Source of the DNA: Pseudoxanthomonas suwonensis
GTDB taxonomy: Bacteria; Pseudomonadota; Gammaproteobacteria; Xanthomonadales; Xanthomonadaceae
Direction: 5' to 3'
Length of the DNA: 64,000 bases
NCBI RefSeq assembly: GCF_000972865.1
Contig: NZ_CP011144.1
Coordinates: forward strand, 3,531,118 to 3,595,117
Each line of letters opens with the position of its first letter. Position 1 is the stretch's first letter. The notes beneath the pieces are model-generated. The model did no database searches and was not told where the DNA came from. It was given only the letters and a program-made list of their open reading frames with translations. Positions 19,390 to 30,416 of this stretch are shown here, one piece after another. The position numbers and the translations under genes were made by a program.

Positions 19390-20106
19390 ATGGAAGCGGA
19401 GCAGGGCCGAGGAGCGTTCGCCGGTTGGCGCAGGGGCATGGGCCTGGCGGCTTGCGTGTGTGTCGCCGCGCTGTCCTGGGCCGGGCCGGCGTCGGCGGCC
19501 AGCGGCAAGGTGGTGCGCTGCGAGTCGGAGGAGCTGCGCCGCGTGCACTGTCCGATGGACACCGGCAATGGCGTGGACCTGGTCCGCCAGCTGTCCGGGA
19601 GCGCCTGCATCCGCGAGGTGGACTGGGGTCTGGACACGCACGGCGTGTGGGTGGCGCGCGGCTGCCGCGCCGAGTTCCGTGCGCGCGATGCCGGGGCGAC
19701 CGTGGCCCGTCGGGTGATCCGCTGCGAGTCCAGCAGCGGCCGCACCCGCAGCTGCGCGGTCAGCCTGCGCGGCGCGCCGGTGCGCCTGCTGCGCCAGTCC
19801 TCGGTACTGCCCTGCCGCCGCGACGAGAGCTGGGGCGTGGGTCGCAACGAGGTCTGGGTGTCGCGCGGCTGCAAGGGCGAATTCGAGATAGGCGACCGCG
19901 ACGGCGGCTTCCCACCGGGCCAGCGGCTGCTGACCTGCGAGTCCAAGGACCGGGTGCGGCGCGACTGCGGCACCACCGTCGAGCACGGCGTGGTCCTGCT
20001 GCACCAGCTGTCGGGCATGCCGTGCGAGGAAGGCGTGAGCTGGGGATGGGGGGCCGAGAGGGTCTGGGTCGACAAGGGCTGCCGGGCGCAGTTCGGGGTG
20101 GAGTAG
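19390..20106 (+). CDS. Secreted protein with three DUF3011 repeats
   Basis: A 238-residue exported protein with a signal peptide (about 1-36, hydrophobic LAACVCVAALSWAGPASA). The mature part consists of three copies of a unit of about 60-65 residues: each has a Cys-Glu-Ser start (RCESEELRRVHC, RCESSSGRTRSC, TCESKDRVRRDC), a Leu-Leu/Val-Arg-Gln core, a Cys before a Trp-Gly, and ends VWVARGCRAEF, VWVSRGCKGEF, VWVDKGCRAQF. Four conserved cysteines per unit suggest disulfides. This is the DUF3011 pattern; function unknown, periplasmic or surface location inferred. A GTG two codons upstream is an alternative start. It follows epmA by 80 bases. Confidence 0.85.
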   Translation: MEAEQGRGAFAGWRRGMGLAACVCVAALSWAGPASAASGKVVRCESEELRRVHCPMDTGNGVDLVRQLSGSACIREVDWGLDTHGVWVARGCRAEFRARDAGATVARRVIRCESSSGRTRSCAVSLRGAPVRLLRQSSVLPCRRDESWGVGRNEVWVSRGCKGEFEIGDRDGGFPPGQRLLTCESKDRVRRDCGTTVEHGVVLLHQLSGMPCEEGVSWGWGAERVWVDKGCRAQFGVE

Positions 20107-20152
20107 GAGGGGGCGCCACGGCGATGTCCCTTGGCATTCTGCGTCACGCGTG

Positions 20153-20252
20153 TTGCAGGAGCCCTGCTTGCCGGCGACCCGGGCGTCGGAATCATGGGGG
20201 CGTCGCTTGGGCCGAGGTCGTCGCGTCGCCGGCTGAACCCGGCTCCTACAAC
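20153..20252 (+). repeat. REP pair (REPIN), degenerate left end
   Basis: Left REP starts TTGCAGGAGCCCTGCTTGCCGG (GTAG changed to GCAG); right REP ends GAACCCGGCTCCTACAACA. First of two tandem units between the DUF3011 gene and mtnA. Confidence 0.8.
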
Positions 20253-20273
20253 AGCCACGGCGCGGCCGCTCTC

Positions 20274-20372
20274 TGTAGGAGCCGACTTCAGTCGGCGACG
20301 CGGGCGTCGGGATCACGAAGGCGTCGCCTGTGCCGACGGCGTCGCGTCGCGGGCAAGCCCGGCTCCTGCACA
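20274..20372 (+). repeat. REP pair (REPIN), GTAGGAGC family
   Basis: Starts TGTAGGAGCCGACTTCAGTCGG and ends GCAAGCCCGGCTCCTGCACA. It ends 28 bases before the -10 box of mtnA, so any -35 element of that promoter lies next to the repeat. Confidence 0.83.
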
Positions 20373-20399
20373 TGAAACGGGGCCAGTACGCATGCCGGC

Positions 20400-20405
20400 T
20401 ACAAT
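20400..20405 (+). promoter_or_regulatory. Candidate -10 box placing mtnA transcription start at its ATG
   Basis: TACAAT ends seven bases before the ATG at 20412, so the expected transcription start coincides with the first base of the start codon. No Shine-Dalgarno sequence is seen upstream. This predicts a leaderless mRNA. Confidence 0.5.
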
Positions 20406-20411
20406 GCACGT

Positions 20412-21467
20412 ATGGAAACCGCCCTCGACTTCGACCGCTACGACCACATCCGCCCGATCCTCTGGACCGGCGAGGCGCTGGAACTGCTGGACCAGCGCAA
20501 GCTGCCGTTCGCGGTCGAGCACGTGGCCTGCCGCGACAGCGACGAGGTCGCCCAGGCGATCCGCGATCTGGCCGTGCGCGGCGCGCCGGCGATCGGAATC
20601 GCCGCGGCCTGGGGGGTGGTGCTGGCCGGCCGCGCGGTGGAGGCCGACGACGGCGCCGAAGCGCTGAGCAGGCTCGAACCGGCGCTGCAGCGGCTCAACG
20701 CCGCGCGGCCGACCGCGGTCAACCTGGCCTGGGCGCTGGCGCGGATGCGCCGCGCGCTGGACGGCGTGGGCGCGGACTGGCGGCAGGCACTCGAACGCGA
20801 GGCGCAGGCGATCGCCGACGAGGACCTGGCCGCCAACCGCCACATGGGCGCGCTGGGCGCGGCGCTGGTCGCGCCGGGCAGCGGCGTGCTGACCCACTGC
20901 AACACCGGCTCGCTGGCCACTGCCGGCTTCGGCACCGCGCTGGGCGTGATCCGCGCCGGCGTGGCCGAGGGCCGCATCGGCCGCGTGTTCGCCGGCGAGA
21001 CCCGGCCGTGGCTGCAGGGCGCGCGCCTGACGGTGTGGGAGCTGCAGCAGGACGGGATCGAGGCCACGCTCATCGCCGACTCGGCCGCCGCGCACCTGAT
21101 GAAGACCGGGTCGGTGCAGTGGGTGGTGGTGGGCGCCGACCGGATCTGCGCCAACGGCGACACCGCCAACAAGATCGGCACCTACCAGCTGGCCATTGCC
21201 GCCCGCCACCACGGGGTGAAGTTCATGGTCGTGGCGCCGTCCTCAACCGTGGACCTGGACACGCCCGACGGCGGCGCCATCGAGATCGAGCAGCGCGACC
21301 CGGGCGAGCTGCACGGGGTCGGTGGCGTGCGCACGGTGGCCGAGGGCATCGGTGCCTGGAATCCGGTGTTCGACGTGACCCCGGCGGATCTGATCGACGC
21401 GATCGTCACCGAGAAGGGCGTGGTCGAGCGGCCGGACGCGGCGAAGATGCGGGCGCTGTTCGGATAA
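20412..21467 (+). CDS. mtnA: S-methyl-5-thioribose-1-phosphate isomerase
   Basis: A 351-residue enzyme of the methionine salvage pathway that converts methylthioribose-1-phosphate to methylthioribulose-1-phosphate. The eIF2B-like fold is recognisable, with [13 protein letters not shown] near residue 60, the catalytic cysteine in [10 protein letters not shown] (about 160) and the catalytic aspartate in [18 protein letters not shown] (about 240). The next gene of the housekeeping block on the same strand, gyrA, is 5.9 kb away; in related genomes mtnA and gyrA are near each other, so the ABC operon between them may be an insertion (inference). Confidence 0.94.
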   Translation: METALDFDRYDHIRPILWTGEALELLDQRKLPFAVEHVACRDSDEVAQAIRDLAVRGAPAIGIAAAWGVVLAGRAVEADDGAEALSRLEPALQRLNAARPTAVNLAWALARMRRALDGVGADWRQALEREAQAIADEDLAANRHMGALGAALVAPGSGVLTHCNTGSLATAGFGTALGVIRAGVAEGRIGRVFAGETRPWLQGARLTVWELQQDGIEATLIADSAAAHLMKTGSVQWVVVGADRICANGDTANKIGTYQLAIAARHHGVKFMVVAPSSTVDLDTPDGGAIEIEQRDPGELHGVGGVRTVAEGIGAWNPVFDVTPADLIDAIVTEKGVVERPDAAKMRALFG

Positions 21468-21632
21468 GGGGGCGGAGGCGATCGAGCACGCTTGCGGTTC
21501 TTGGCCTGTTTGAGAGGAATGGGCCGCGATGGCAACCGCAACCGCAAGGGTGTCATTGCCGCAGCGCGCGGCGGCGCGTTCATCGACTTCGGCTGCCGGG
21601 ACGCATCGTGGCGCGGCTTCGGGCTGAGCCGC

Positions 21633-21731
21633 GGCAGTGCGGGTGTGTTGCGGTCGGCTCGACGGCACATCCGTGTGCCGACTCGCCGACGCGGCCATCC
21701 CTGGCCGCTGCCGCAACACACCCGCACTGCC
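21633..21731 (+). repeat. Structured palindrome family, copy B (99 nt)
   Basis: Same orientation and length as copy A. The two 21-base arms (21633-21653, 21711-21731) are identical to those of copy A and perfectly complementary. Inner hairpins are CGGCACA-TCCG-TGTGCCG and GCGGCCA-TCCC-TGGCCGC: the stems are kept while loop bases differ from copy A. Flanks GGCTTCGGGCTGAGCC and GGTCGTGGCTCCG are conserved. A leader resembling bases 1800-1875 (TTCTTG, then AACCGCAA) precedes it, so the repeat unit is longer than the hairpin. Confidence 0.85.
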
Positions 21732-21802
21732 ACGTCTTCGGGAACGTCGAGGTCGTGGCTCCGTTCCGGCGTCCAGAAGCAACAGCCGTCGTTGCGCTGT
21801 TC

Positions 21803-21899
21803 TGTAGGAGCCGGGCTTGCCCGCGACGCGACGCCGTCGGCACAGGCGACGCCCTCGTGATTCCGACGCCCGTGTCGCCGACTGAAGTCAGCTCCTACA
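21803..21899 (+). repeat. REP pair (REPIN), GTAGGAGC family
   Basis: Nearly the same sequence as the unit at 2086-2182, and at the same place relative to structured palindrome B as that unit has to palindrome A. The whole block (palindrome plus two REPINs) is therefore duplicated between 1.8-2.3 kb and 21.5-22.0 kb. Confidence 0.87.
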
Positions 21900-21922
21900 G
21901 AAGAGCGGCCGCGCCTTGGCTG

Positions 21923-22020
21923 TTGTAGGAGCCGGGTTCAGCCGGCGACCCGACGACCTCGGCACAGGCGATGCCCTCATGGTTCCGACGCCCGTGTCGC
22001 CAGCAAGCTGTGCTCCTGCA
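21923..22020 (+). repeat. REP pair (REPIN), GTAGGAGC family
   Basis: Starts TGTAGGAGCCGGGTTCAGCCGG and ends AGCTGTGCTCCTGCA. The remaining bases 22021-22193 before the ABC permease stop hold only a short hairpin (GGGCCGT-AGCG-ACGGCCC) and no gene. Confidence 0.85.
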
Positions 22021-22193
22021 GGAAACCCGGAACGATCGGACGGCGGCCCCGGCTAAAGCCAGTGCTTTTTGCTCCAGGGCCGTAGCGACGGCCCCACACC
22101 GAAGCCGACGCCCTTGGTTCGCGACGACGCCTGCGGCTGACCCGGGAGCCGGGCGGCCTTCCCCGGAGTCGGGAGAAAAACCCTTCCTGCGCC

Positions 22194-22988
22194 TCAACCC
22201 TTGCGCGCCAGCCGCCAGATCGCGACCGCGCTGAACAGCACGGTGAACCCCACCGCGCCGCCCGCGGCCACCAGCACCGGCACGAACTGGAGCTTGTCGA
22301 TGCCGCCGGCGTGCATGGCCAGCTGGCTGACGTGGAACTGCGGCCACAGCGGCACCTGCCAGTGCATCGACTGGGGCAGTGGGAAGAACATCCCGGAGAG
22401 GTAGCAGCCGGGCAGGTAGACCAGATTGGCGTAGCCGGGCGCGGAGCTGCCGCGGAACAGGGTGCCGATCATCAACCCCATAGCGCAGAAGGGGATTGCG
22501 CAGGCGAGCAGCGTCGCGCTCATGGCGACGATCCGCACCGGTTCCAGCGGCAGGCGGCCGGCCGCCAGCGCCACACCGAGGATCGGCAGGTAGGCGATGG
22601 CGCCGAAGGCGAGCCCGCACGCGATCTTCGCCACCAGCCAGGATCCCGTCGGCGCGGGCTGCGCGCGCTTCAGCCGCAGCATGCCCATCTCGCGCTCCAT
22701 CGCCAGCGACGTGCCGATGCCGAACAGCGCCGGCATGCTGATCGCCATCACCGAGAACGCCGAGAACAGGAACACCCCCACCATGGGATCCTTGGCCGTG
22801 GCGTCGGCGGTCACCACCAGCCCGATGAGCGCGTACAGCGCCACCGGCATGACCAGCACCGGGAAGGCCAGGCCGGGGTTGCGCAGCAGCCGCAGCGCCT
22901 CGCAGCGGGTCTCCTCGAGGTAGGCGGCCATGAGCCGCCGCGGCGGCGGTCCCGCGAGGGCGCGATCGTTCAGGGCATCGGCGTTCAT
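22194..22988 (-). CDS. ABC-2 type transporter permease
   Basis: A 264-residue inner-membrane protein with six predicted membrane segments, typical of ABC-2 permeases (AMEREMGMLRLKRAQPAPTGSWLVAK is the usual amphipathic region, followed by membrane helices; a PLPQSMHWQVPLWP loop precedes the last helices). Its start overlaps the stop of the acyltransferase-ATPase fusion by four bases, so that ATPase domain is its obvious energising partner. It may export a drug, lipid or peptide; substrate unknown. Last gene of the GntR operon. Confidence 0.88.
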   Translation of the reverse strand: MNADALNDRALAGPPPRRLMAAYLEETRCEALRLLRNPGLAFPVLVMPVALYALIGLVVTADATAKDPMVGVFLFSAFSVMAISMPALFGIGTSLAMEREMGMLRLKRAQPAPTGSWLVAKIACGLAFGAIAYLPILGVALAAGRLPLEPVRIVAMSATLLACAIPFCAMGLMIGTLFRGSSAPGYANLVYLPGCYLSGMFFPLPQSMHWQVPLWPQFHVSQLAMHAGGIDKLQFVPVLVAAGGAVGFTVLFSAVAIWRLARKG

Positions 22989-25141
22989 GCGGCCTCCCGG
23001 GTGAGTTCGTTGAATGCTTCGTCGAGCCCGGCCTGGCGCACTTCCAGCCGGGCGAGGGTGGGATCCTCGGCGAGCAGGCGGCGCACCACGGTCTCGGCGT
23101 CGCTGGCGGTGAGGTGCAGGCGGTCGCGCTCCAGGCGCGCGTCGAGCACGCCGGGCCAGCCGCCCACCTCGGCGGCGCTGAGCCGCGACTCGCAGCTGAT
23201 CCGGCGCTGCGCCACCAGCGCGCGCATGTCGTCGACGCTGCCGGAGGCCACCACCCGGCCCTTGGCGATCACCGTGACCCGGTCGGCCAGCGCCTCCGCT
23301 TCCTCCAGGTAGTGGGTAGTGAGCACGATGGAGCATCCGCCCGAGAGCAGGCTGCGGATGCTGGCCCACAGCGCTTGGCGCGCCTGCACGTCCAGGCCCA
23401 CCGTGGGCTCGTCGAGGAACAGCACGCGCGGCTGCCCGCAGATGGCCACGGCGAACTGGACCAGCCGCTTCTGCCCGCCGGAGAGCTTGCCGTAGGGCCT
23501 GCCGGCGAAGGCGGAGACGCCGGCGCGGTGCAGGGTCTCCTCGAGTGGCAGCGGATCGGCGTAGTAGCTCGAGGCCAGCCGCACCAGTTCGTGCGCGCTC
23601 AGTTCCTTGGGCAGCTCCACGTCCTGCAGCATCACGCCCAGGCCCTGGCGGCGGGCGATCTCCTGTGGGTCGCCGCCGAGCAGGGTGGCGTTGCCGCCGT
23701 CGGCTTCGATCAGGCCCAGCCACAGCGCGATGGCGGTGGACTTGCCGGCGCCGTTGGGCCCGAGCACGGCCAGCAACTCGCCGCCGCGCACCTGGAGGTC
23801 GATGCCGTCCAGTGCGGTGACGTTGCCGAACGTCTTGGTGATGCCACGCAGCTCCGCGACCGGCGAACCGCCGCTGCCGGGTGGCGGTACCGGAGCCGGC
23901 GAAGACGGGTCGGGCGGCGCGCCCGCGGACTTGCCGCGCCTATACCGGCGGCCATTGAGCAACTGGCCGACGGCCGTCGGCCGCACCAGCCAGTGGTAGC
24001 TGGCGAACAGCACGATCAGGCTCACCGCCAGGACGAACGGATACTTGATGCCCCAGTGCAGCTGCCAATGGCCTACCCAGACCTGCAGCGCCACGACCAC
24101 CGGCAGGTGCGCCAGGTACACCCAGTACGAGGCGTCGGCGATGTAGCGGCGCAGCGGGCTGGGGCCGGACAGGAAGCGCAGCGCGGCCCCGGTGATGCCC
24201 ATCGCCAGGCCCCACGCGGCCACGCCGGACATCAGCGCGAAGCCGGACTTGGTGAGGGTGGTGTCGTCGACCAGGTCGAAGGGATTGGCCGGGAATCCCG
24301 GCGGTGCCATCGGCGACACGCGCAGGCTCGCCAGCATCCAGGCGGCGGCCAGCGTGCCCGCCAGCAGGTTCGGCAGCCAGTGCCTGGCGATCGAGGCCAG
24401 CGCGTCGCGCGAGCGGTGCACCAGCCAGCCGAAGCCGAAGGCCACGCCATAGCCCACCAGCGGCGCCGGTTGCGGGATCACGGTCTGGTCCGGCGCGGGG
24501 ATTCCCGACCAGTAGAACCACATCGGCAGCGCCATCAGCGCCAGCGACACCGGGATGCCGAGCAGCAGCACCACCAGCGGCACCCGGAGCATGCCCGAGA
24601 CCAGTGCGTCCACCGCGCCGCGCAGCTTGCGCGAGCGGTCGATGCGCACGACCAGGGCGCGGACCAGCAGCGTGACCGCATAGAGCTGCAGCAGCTGGTA
24701 CAGGAACCACAGGTGCGCCAGCGGGAAGGCGCCGAAGGCCTTCGGCATCTCCGGCATCGGCGGCAGGTTGCCGCCGAAGGACTTGCTGACGCCCGCGATC
24801 CAGATCCACATGATCAGCGGATACAGAACCACCCAGCCGATCACCAGCGGCACGGCGATGCGCAGCAACCGGTTCCTGCAGAAGCCGCCGGTGCCCAGGC
24901 GCTGGTGCAGGAGCCGGGCGAAGAAGCCGGCGAGCAGGAAGAACAGCGACATGCGGAAGATGTGCGCGACAAACGCGGCATCGGCGAGGAAGGGGCTGGG
25001 CGAGTTGTCGACCATGGCCCAGATGCCGGGCGGCCATCCGGGCATGAACGACAGCGCGGCATGGAAGGCCACGCCGAGCAGGAGCGCGAAGCCGCGCACG
25101 GCATCCAGTGCGTGCAGGCGTTGTGGGTCGGCGTGGTGCAT
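22985..25141 (-). CDS. Fusion protein: membrane acyltransferase plus ABC transporter ATPase
   Basis: A 718-residue protein of two modules. Residues 1-395 are a multi-span membrane acyltransferase of the OafA/OpgC-like Acyltransferase_3 type: it opens HALDAVRGFALLLGVAFHAAL (the Arg and His of this motif are present), has about ten membrane segments and contains ASYWVYLAHLPVVV near 345. A Pro/Gly/Ser-rich linker (about 398-425) follows. Residues about 426-640 are an ABC ATPase with Walker A GPNGAGKST, signature KLSGGQKRL, Walker B VLFLDEPTVGLD and switch THYLEEAE; the C-terminal 75 residues are a typical extension. No stop or convincing internal start separates the modules. It sits 12 bases after the upstream permease gene and overlaps the downstream one, so both halves are within one operon. 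Confidence 0.85.
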   Translation of the reverse strand: MHHADPQRLHALDAVRGFALLLGVAFHAALSFMPGWPPGIWAMVDNSPSPFLADAAFVAHIFRMSLFFLLAGFFARLLHQRLGTGGFCRNRLLRIAVPLVIGWVVLYPLIMWIWIAGVSKSFGGNLPPMPEMPKAFGAFPLAHLWFLYQLLQLYAVTLLVRALVVRIDRSRKLRGAVDALVSGMLRVPLVVLLLGIPVSLALMALPMWFYWSGIPAPDQTVIPQPAPLVGYGVAFGFGWLVHRSRDALASIARHWLPNLLAGTLAAAWMLASLRVSPMAPPGFPANPFDLVDDTTLTKSGFALMSGVAAWGLAMGITGAALRFLSGPSPLRRYIADASYWVYLAHLPVVVALQVWVGHWQLHWGIKYPFVLAVSLIVLFASYHWLVRPTAVGQLLNGRRYRRGKSAGAPPDPSSPAPVPPPGSGGSPVAELRGITKTFGNVTALDGIDLQVRGGELLAVLGPNGAGKSTAIALWLGLIEADGGNATLLGGDPQEIARRQGLGVMLQDVELPKELSAHELVRLASSYYADPLPLEETLHRAGVSAFAGRPYGKLSGGQKRLVQFAVAICGQPRVLFLDEPTVGLDVQARQALWASIRSLLSGGCSIVLTTHYLEEAEALADRVTVIAKGRVVASGSVDDMRALVAQRRISCESRLSAAEVGGWPGVLDARLERDRLHLTASDAETVVRRLLAEDPTLARLEVRQAGLDEAFNELTREAA

Positions 25142-25153
25142 GGGCGGGGTTCC

Positions 25154-25822
25154 TCAGATGAAGTCGCGGCGGCGCGCGGCCGTGGCCAGCGGCAGCGCGA
25201 CGGCGATGGCGAGAACCAGGAATTCGACGAGCAGGACGTTGAGGACCGTGCCGTTCCAGACCGGAACCGGGCCCGACAGGTGGTCGCGGATCCCGGGCAG
25301 GGCGCCGACGACGAACATGAAGATGCTCACCGCCATGTTGGTCACGATGATGATCGCGATCACGGCGGCCTCCGAGCGCGCATGCAGCGCTGCGCACAGC
25401 ACCACCGAGAAGTTGGCGAGCAGGAAGCCGGACAGCAGGGCCACGTAGGGCAGCATGCCGTCCGGCACATCCGGCGAGGCCAGCACCAGGACGACCGCCG
25501 AGGCCGTGGCCACCAGCCACGGCACCATGTAGCTCAACAGCAGGCCGGCGGTCTTGGCGAACACGTACCCGCGGATCGAGACCGGCAGGCTGAGCACGAA
25601 CTGCAGCGACTGTTCCTTGCGCTCCTGGGTGACGCCGTAGAGGGCGAGCATGACGCCGCAGGCGATGACGGCGGTGATCCAGGCCAGCGAGCCGATGTTG
25701 AAGGCGGTCGCACCGAAGCTGCAGACCAGGGCGGCGAGCGCGGCGGCCACGGCGGTGCCGGCCATCATCCAGCGGTTGAGGTACAGCTCCTTGGCGACGA
25801 GCTTGCGGATGACGATGCTCAT
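25154..25822 (-). CDS. ABC transporter permease (first ABC system)
   Basis: A 222-residue membrane protein with six predicted helices. The region YGVTQERKEQSLQFVLSLPVSIRGYVFAK (about 62-90) resembles the ABC-2 permease family. Its start overlaps the upstream ATPase stop by four bases, pairing it with that ATPase. Arrangement GntR regulator - ATPase - permease is the Ytr-type organisation known from Gram-positive and some Gram-negative bacteria, often responsive to envelope stress. Substrate unknown. Confidence 0.87.
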   Translation of the reverse strand: MSIVIRKLVAKELYLNRWMMAGTAVAAALAALVCSFGATAFNIGSLAWITAVIACGVMLALYGVTQERKEQSLQFVLSLPVSIRGYVFAKTAGLLLSYMVPWLVATASAVVLVLASPDVPDGMLPYVALLSGFLLANFSVVLCAALHARSEAAVIAIIIVTNMAVSIFMFVVGALPGIRDHLSGPVPVWNGTVLNVLLVEFLVLAIAVALPLATAARRRDFI

Positions 25823-26709
25823 TGGCCGCGCGCCTCCCGGTGGTGCATGACGTTGGCGACGAAGATCTCCTCCAGGCTCATGCGCTGCACGTGGCGCACC
25901 GCCGGGCCCAGTTGCGCCAGTTGCCGTTCGTCGAAGCGGTTGGTGGTCAGGGTATGGAAGTGGCCGTCGCAGGCGTGGCCGACGATGTCCGGCAGTTCCG
26001 GCAGGGTGGCGCCCGGCGCCAGCTGCACCTCGATCCGGCGCCAGCGCTCCAGGAACTCCTCCTTGTCGCCGCTGTCCACGATCCGGCCGCGGTCCAGGAA
26101 GGTGATGCGATCGGAGATGCGCTCCACGTCCACGGTGTTGTGCGATGAGAACAGGATGGAGCGGCGCTCGTCGCGCAGCACGTCCATGAACTCGGTGAGC
26201 AGCTCGTGGCGCGCCACCGGGTCCAGGCCGGTGGTGGGCTCGTCGAGGATGAGCAGCCGCGGGCGGCGCGCCAGCGCCAGCAGCAGCGTGGCCTTGATGT
26301 GTTCGCCGTGCGAGAGGCTGCGTGCCGTCTGCGCCGGGCGCAGGTTGAAGCGCCGGATCAGCCGGGCGGCGTAGTCCGCGTCCCAGTCCGGGTAGATCGA
26401 GGACACCAGCGTCATGTGCCAGCCCAGCGTGGCATTGGGCATCAGGCGCATGTCCGCCGAGACGTAGCCGATGTCGCGCTTGGCCACGGCCTGCGCCTCG
26501 GGCATCGGGCAACCCAGCACGCGGATCTCGCCCGCGTCGGGGGCCAGCATTCCCATGGCCATGCGGATGGTGGTGCTCTTGCCGGCGCCGTTCGGGCCCA
26601 CGAAGCCGAGCACCTGTCCCGGTTCCAGATCAAGCCAGAGGTCCTGCAGGGTGAAGAAGCGGAACGCCTTGGTGACGCCGCGCATCTCGATGTGTCGGGT
26701 CGCAGTCAT
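25819..26709 (-). CDS. ABC transporter ATP-binding protein (first ABC system)
   Basis: A 296-residue ATPase. Walker A is GPNGAGKST (about 35-43), the Q-loop region is IGYVSADMRLMPNAT, Walker B is LLILDEPTTGLDPVA and the switch histidine is in SSHNTVDVERISD. The usual LSGGQ signature is altered to LSHGEHIKA, with His in place of the second residue of SGGQ; such variants occur in YtrB-like ATPases. It overlaps the GntR regulator stop by four bases and the permease start by four bases, so the three are translationally coupled. Confidence 0.9.
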   Translation of the reverse strand: MTATRHIEMRGVTKAFRFFTLQDLWLDLEPGQVLGFVGPNGAGKSTTIRMAMGMLAPDAGEIRVLGCPMPEAQAVAKRDIGYVSADMRLMPNATLGWHMTLVSSIYPDWDADYAARLIRRFNLRPAQTARSLSHGEHIKATLLLALARRPRLLILDEPTTGLDPVARHELLTEFMDVLRDERRSILFSSHNTVDVERISDRITFLDRGRIVDSGDKEEFLERWRRIEVQLAPGATLPELPDIVGHACDGHFHTLTTNRFDERQLAQLGPAVRHVQRMSLEEIFVANVMHHREARGQ

Positions 26710-27092
26710 TTCGATTCCAGCTTCTGTTGCACGCGGCGCAGGCGCGCCGCCAGTTCTTCGGGGGACAGGCCCAGTTGCAGGGCGATCCCGGCGGCGGCCT
26801 CCAGGTGCTCGTCCAGCTTCTGGTTCCGGATCTCGCTGGCCAGGTTGCCGGCCTCGGCCACGAACGAACCCTTGCCGTGGCGGGTCACGATCACGCCTTC
26901 GGACTCCAGGTCCAGATAGGCGCGCTTGACGGTGATCACGCTGACGTTGAGGCCCGCCGCCAGTGCCCGGATCGACGGCAGTTCCTTCCCGGCCGGCCAA
27001 TCGCCGGCGGCGATGCGCGCCCGGATCTGCTCCATGATCTGGAGGTACATCGGGCGGGCGTCCGTCTGCGAGATGTGGAGGCTACTGTACAT
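26706..27092 (-). CDS. GntR family regulator (YtrA subfamily)
   Basis: A regulator of about 128 residues with an N-terminal winged-helix DNA-binding domain (PMYLQIMEQIRARIAAGDWPAG, then LPSIRALAAGLNVSVITVKRAY, the recognition helix, and GVIVTRHGKGSFVA) and a short C-terminal helical dimerisation segment, the form typical of the YtrA subfamily. I chose the ATG at 27092; the earlier ATG at 27101 lies inside the operator palindrome. First gene of the five-gene operon and probably autoregulated through that palindrome. Confidence 0.88.
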   Translation of the reverse strand: MYSSLHISQTDARPMYLQIMEQIRARIAAGDWPAGKELPSIRALAAGLNVSVITVKRAYLDLESEGVIVTRHGKGSFVAEAGNLASEIRNQKLDEHLEAAAGIALQLGLSPEELAARLRRVQQKLESK

Positions 27093-27117
27093 ACTGTGCA
27101 TACAGTGTATGCACAGT
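27093..27117 (-). promoter_or_regulatory. Perfect 25-bp palindrome, probable GntR operator
   Basis: ACTGTGCATACA and TGTATGCACAGT are exact inverted repeats around a single central base. An overlapping partial copy (ACTGTACATAC) lies at 27084-27094. It is the most AT-rich spot in the area, contains -10-like TACACT/TATGCA sequences, and abuts the regulator start codon, so binding there would block transcription of the ABC operon. Confidence 0.75.
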
Positions 27118-27260
27118 TTCCGGGCGAAGGGAAGTCCCTGCGCGAACCTTCCTCGGCCCGGGTCGGGTGGGCGGGCGCCGTACCCCTCCCGAGGGGGCTA
27201 TGGGACGCGCAAGTTCTTGTTTCTGCATGGAATGGCGGGCCTCGGGGTGCCGCCCTGTGC

Positions 27261-27266
27261 TACAAT
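27261..27266 (+). promoter_or_regulatory. Extended -10 promoter element of gyrA
   Basis: TGCTACAAT, an extended -10 (TGn plus TACAAT), lies 73 bases upstream of the gyrA start codon and predicts a leader of about 65 nt. The -35 region shows no good match. Confidence 0.5.
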
Positions 27267-27338
27267 CCGCCGGTTCCGCACCGCCCGCCGCTGCCGCCAT
27301 GGCGCGGGCGCCGATCCGCCCCAACCGAAGCGTCCTGA

Positions 27339-29951
<2,613 letters not shown>

Positions 29952-29971
29952 GCCTGCGCATGCGGGAGAGC

Positions 29972-30004
29972 GAACGCCGGCCATGGGCCGGCGTTCGTGT
30001 TTTC
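29972..30004 (+). terminator. Rho-independent terminator of gyrA
   Basis: Perfect 11-bp stem GAACGCCGGCC / GGCCGGCGTTC with a three-base loop, followed by GTGTTTT, starting 20 bases after the gyrA stop. Confidence 0.88.
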
Positions 30005-30167
30005 GGGTGTCGCGTAGCGTCGCCGTGCCGTTCGTGGCCGCTGCCGCCGGATTCCGCCCGATCGCTGCCGGAGCCGGCCGGGCCGGCATCCGCAGTGCCT
30101 GATGCAACGTTCGTGCGGCATTGCGCCTACGGCGCTGCAGCCAGGGTTGGCGCATGGAGCAACGACC

Positions 30168-30319
30168 CCGTCGTCCCGGCGAACGCCGGGACCCAGCGAC
30201 TTCTGGCTTTGCCGCGAACGGACAGGTCGCGAGGAAAGTCACTGGGTCCCGGCGTGACCAGCCATTCGGCTGTTATAGATCGCTTCGGCTGTGATGAAGC
30301 GCTTCGCCGGGACGACGGG
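30168..30319 (+). repeat. Nested palindromic repeat, CCGTCxTCCCxGCG family
   Basis: Outer arms CCCGTCGTCCCGGCGAA and TTCGCCGGGACGACGGG enclose a second inverted pair (CGCCGGGACCCAGCGACTT against AAGTCACTGGGTCCCGGCG). The inner right part carries CCAGCCATTCGGCTG, also found at 7264-7352 and 39050-39163. The gap 30005-30416 contains this and no gene. Confidence 0.8.
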
Positions 30320-30416
30320 CGAGGGATGGGCAAGGCCAGCAGAGGCGAACTGACGATGGCTCCCGTTCGCGATGCGGCTGTCATTGCAGCCGGCATCGCC
30401 AGACCAACCGGCGTGC

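Noticed and set aside
22021..22193. A possible small gene before the ABC permease
   Set aside because: Frames here lack a ribosome-binding site and protein-like composition; only a short hairpin is seen.
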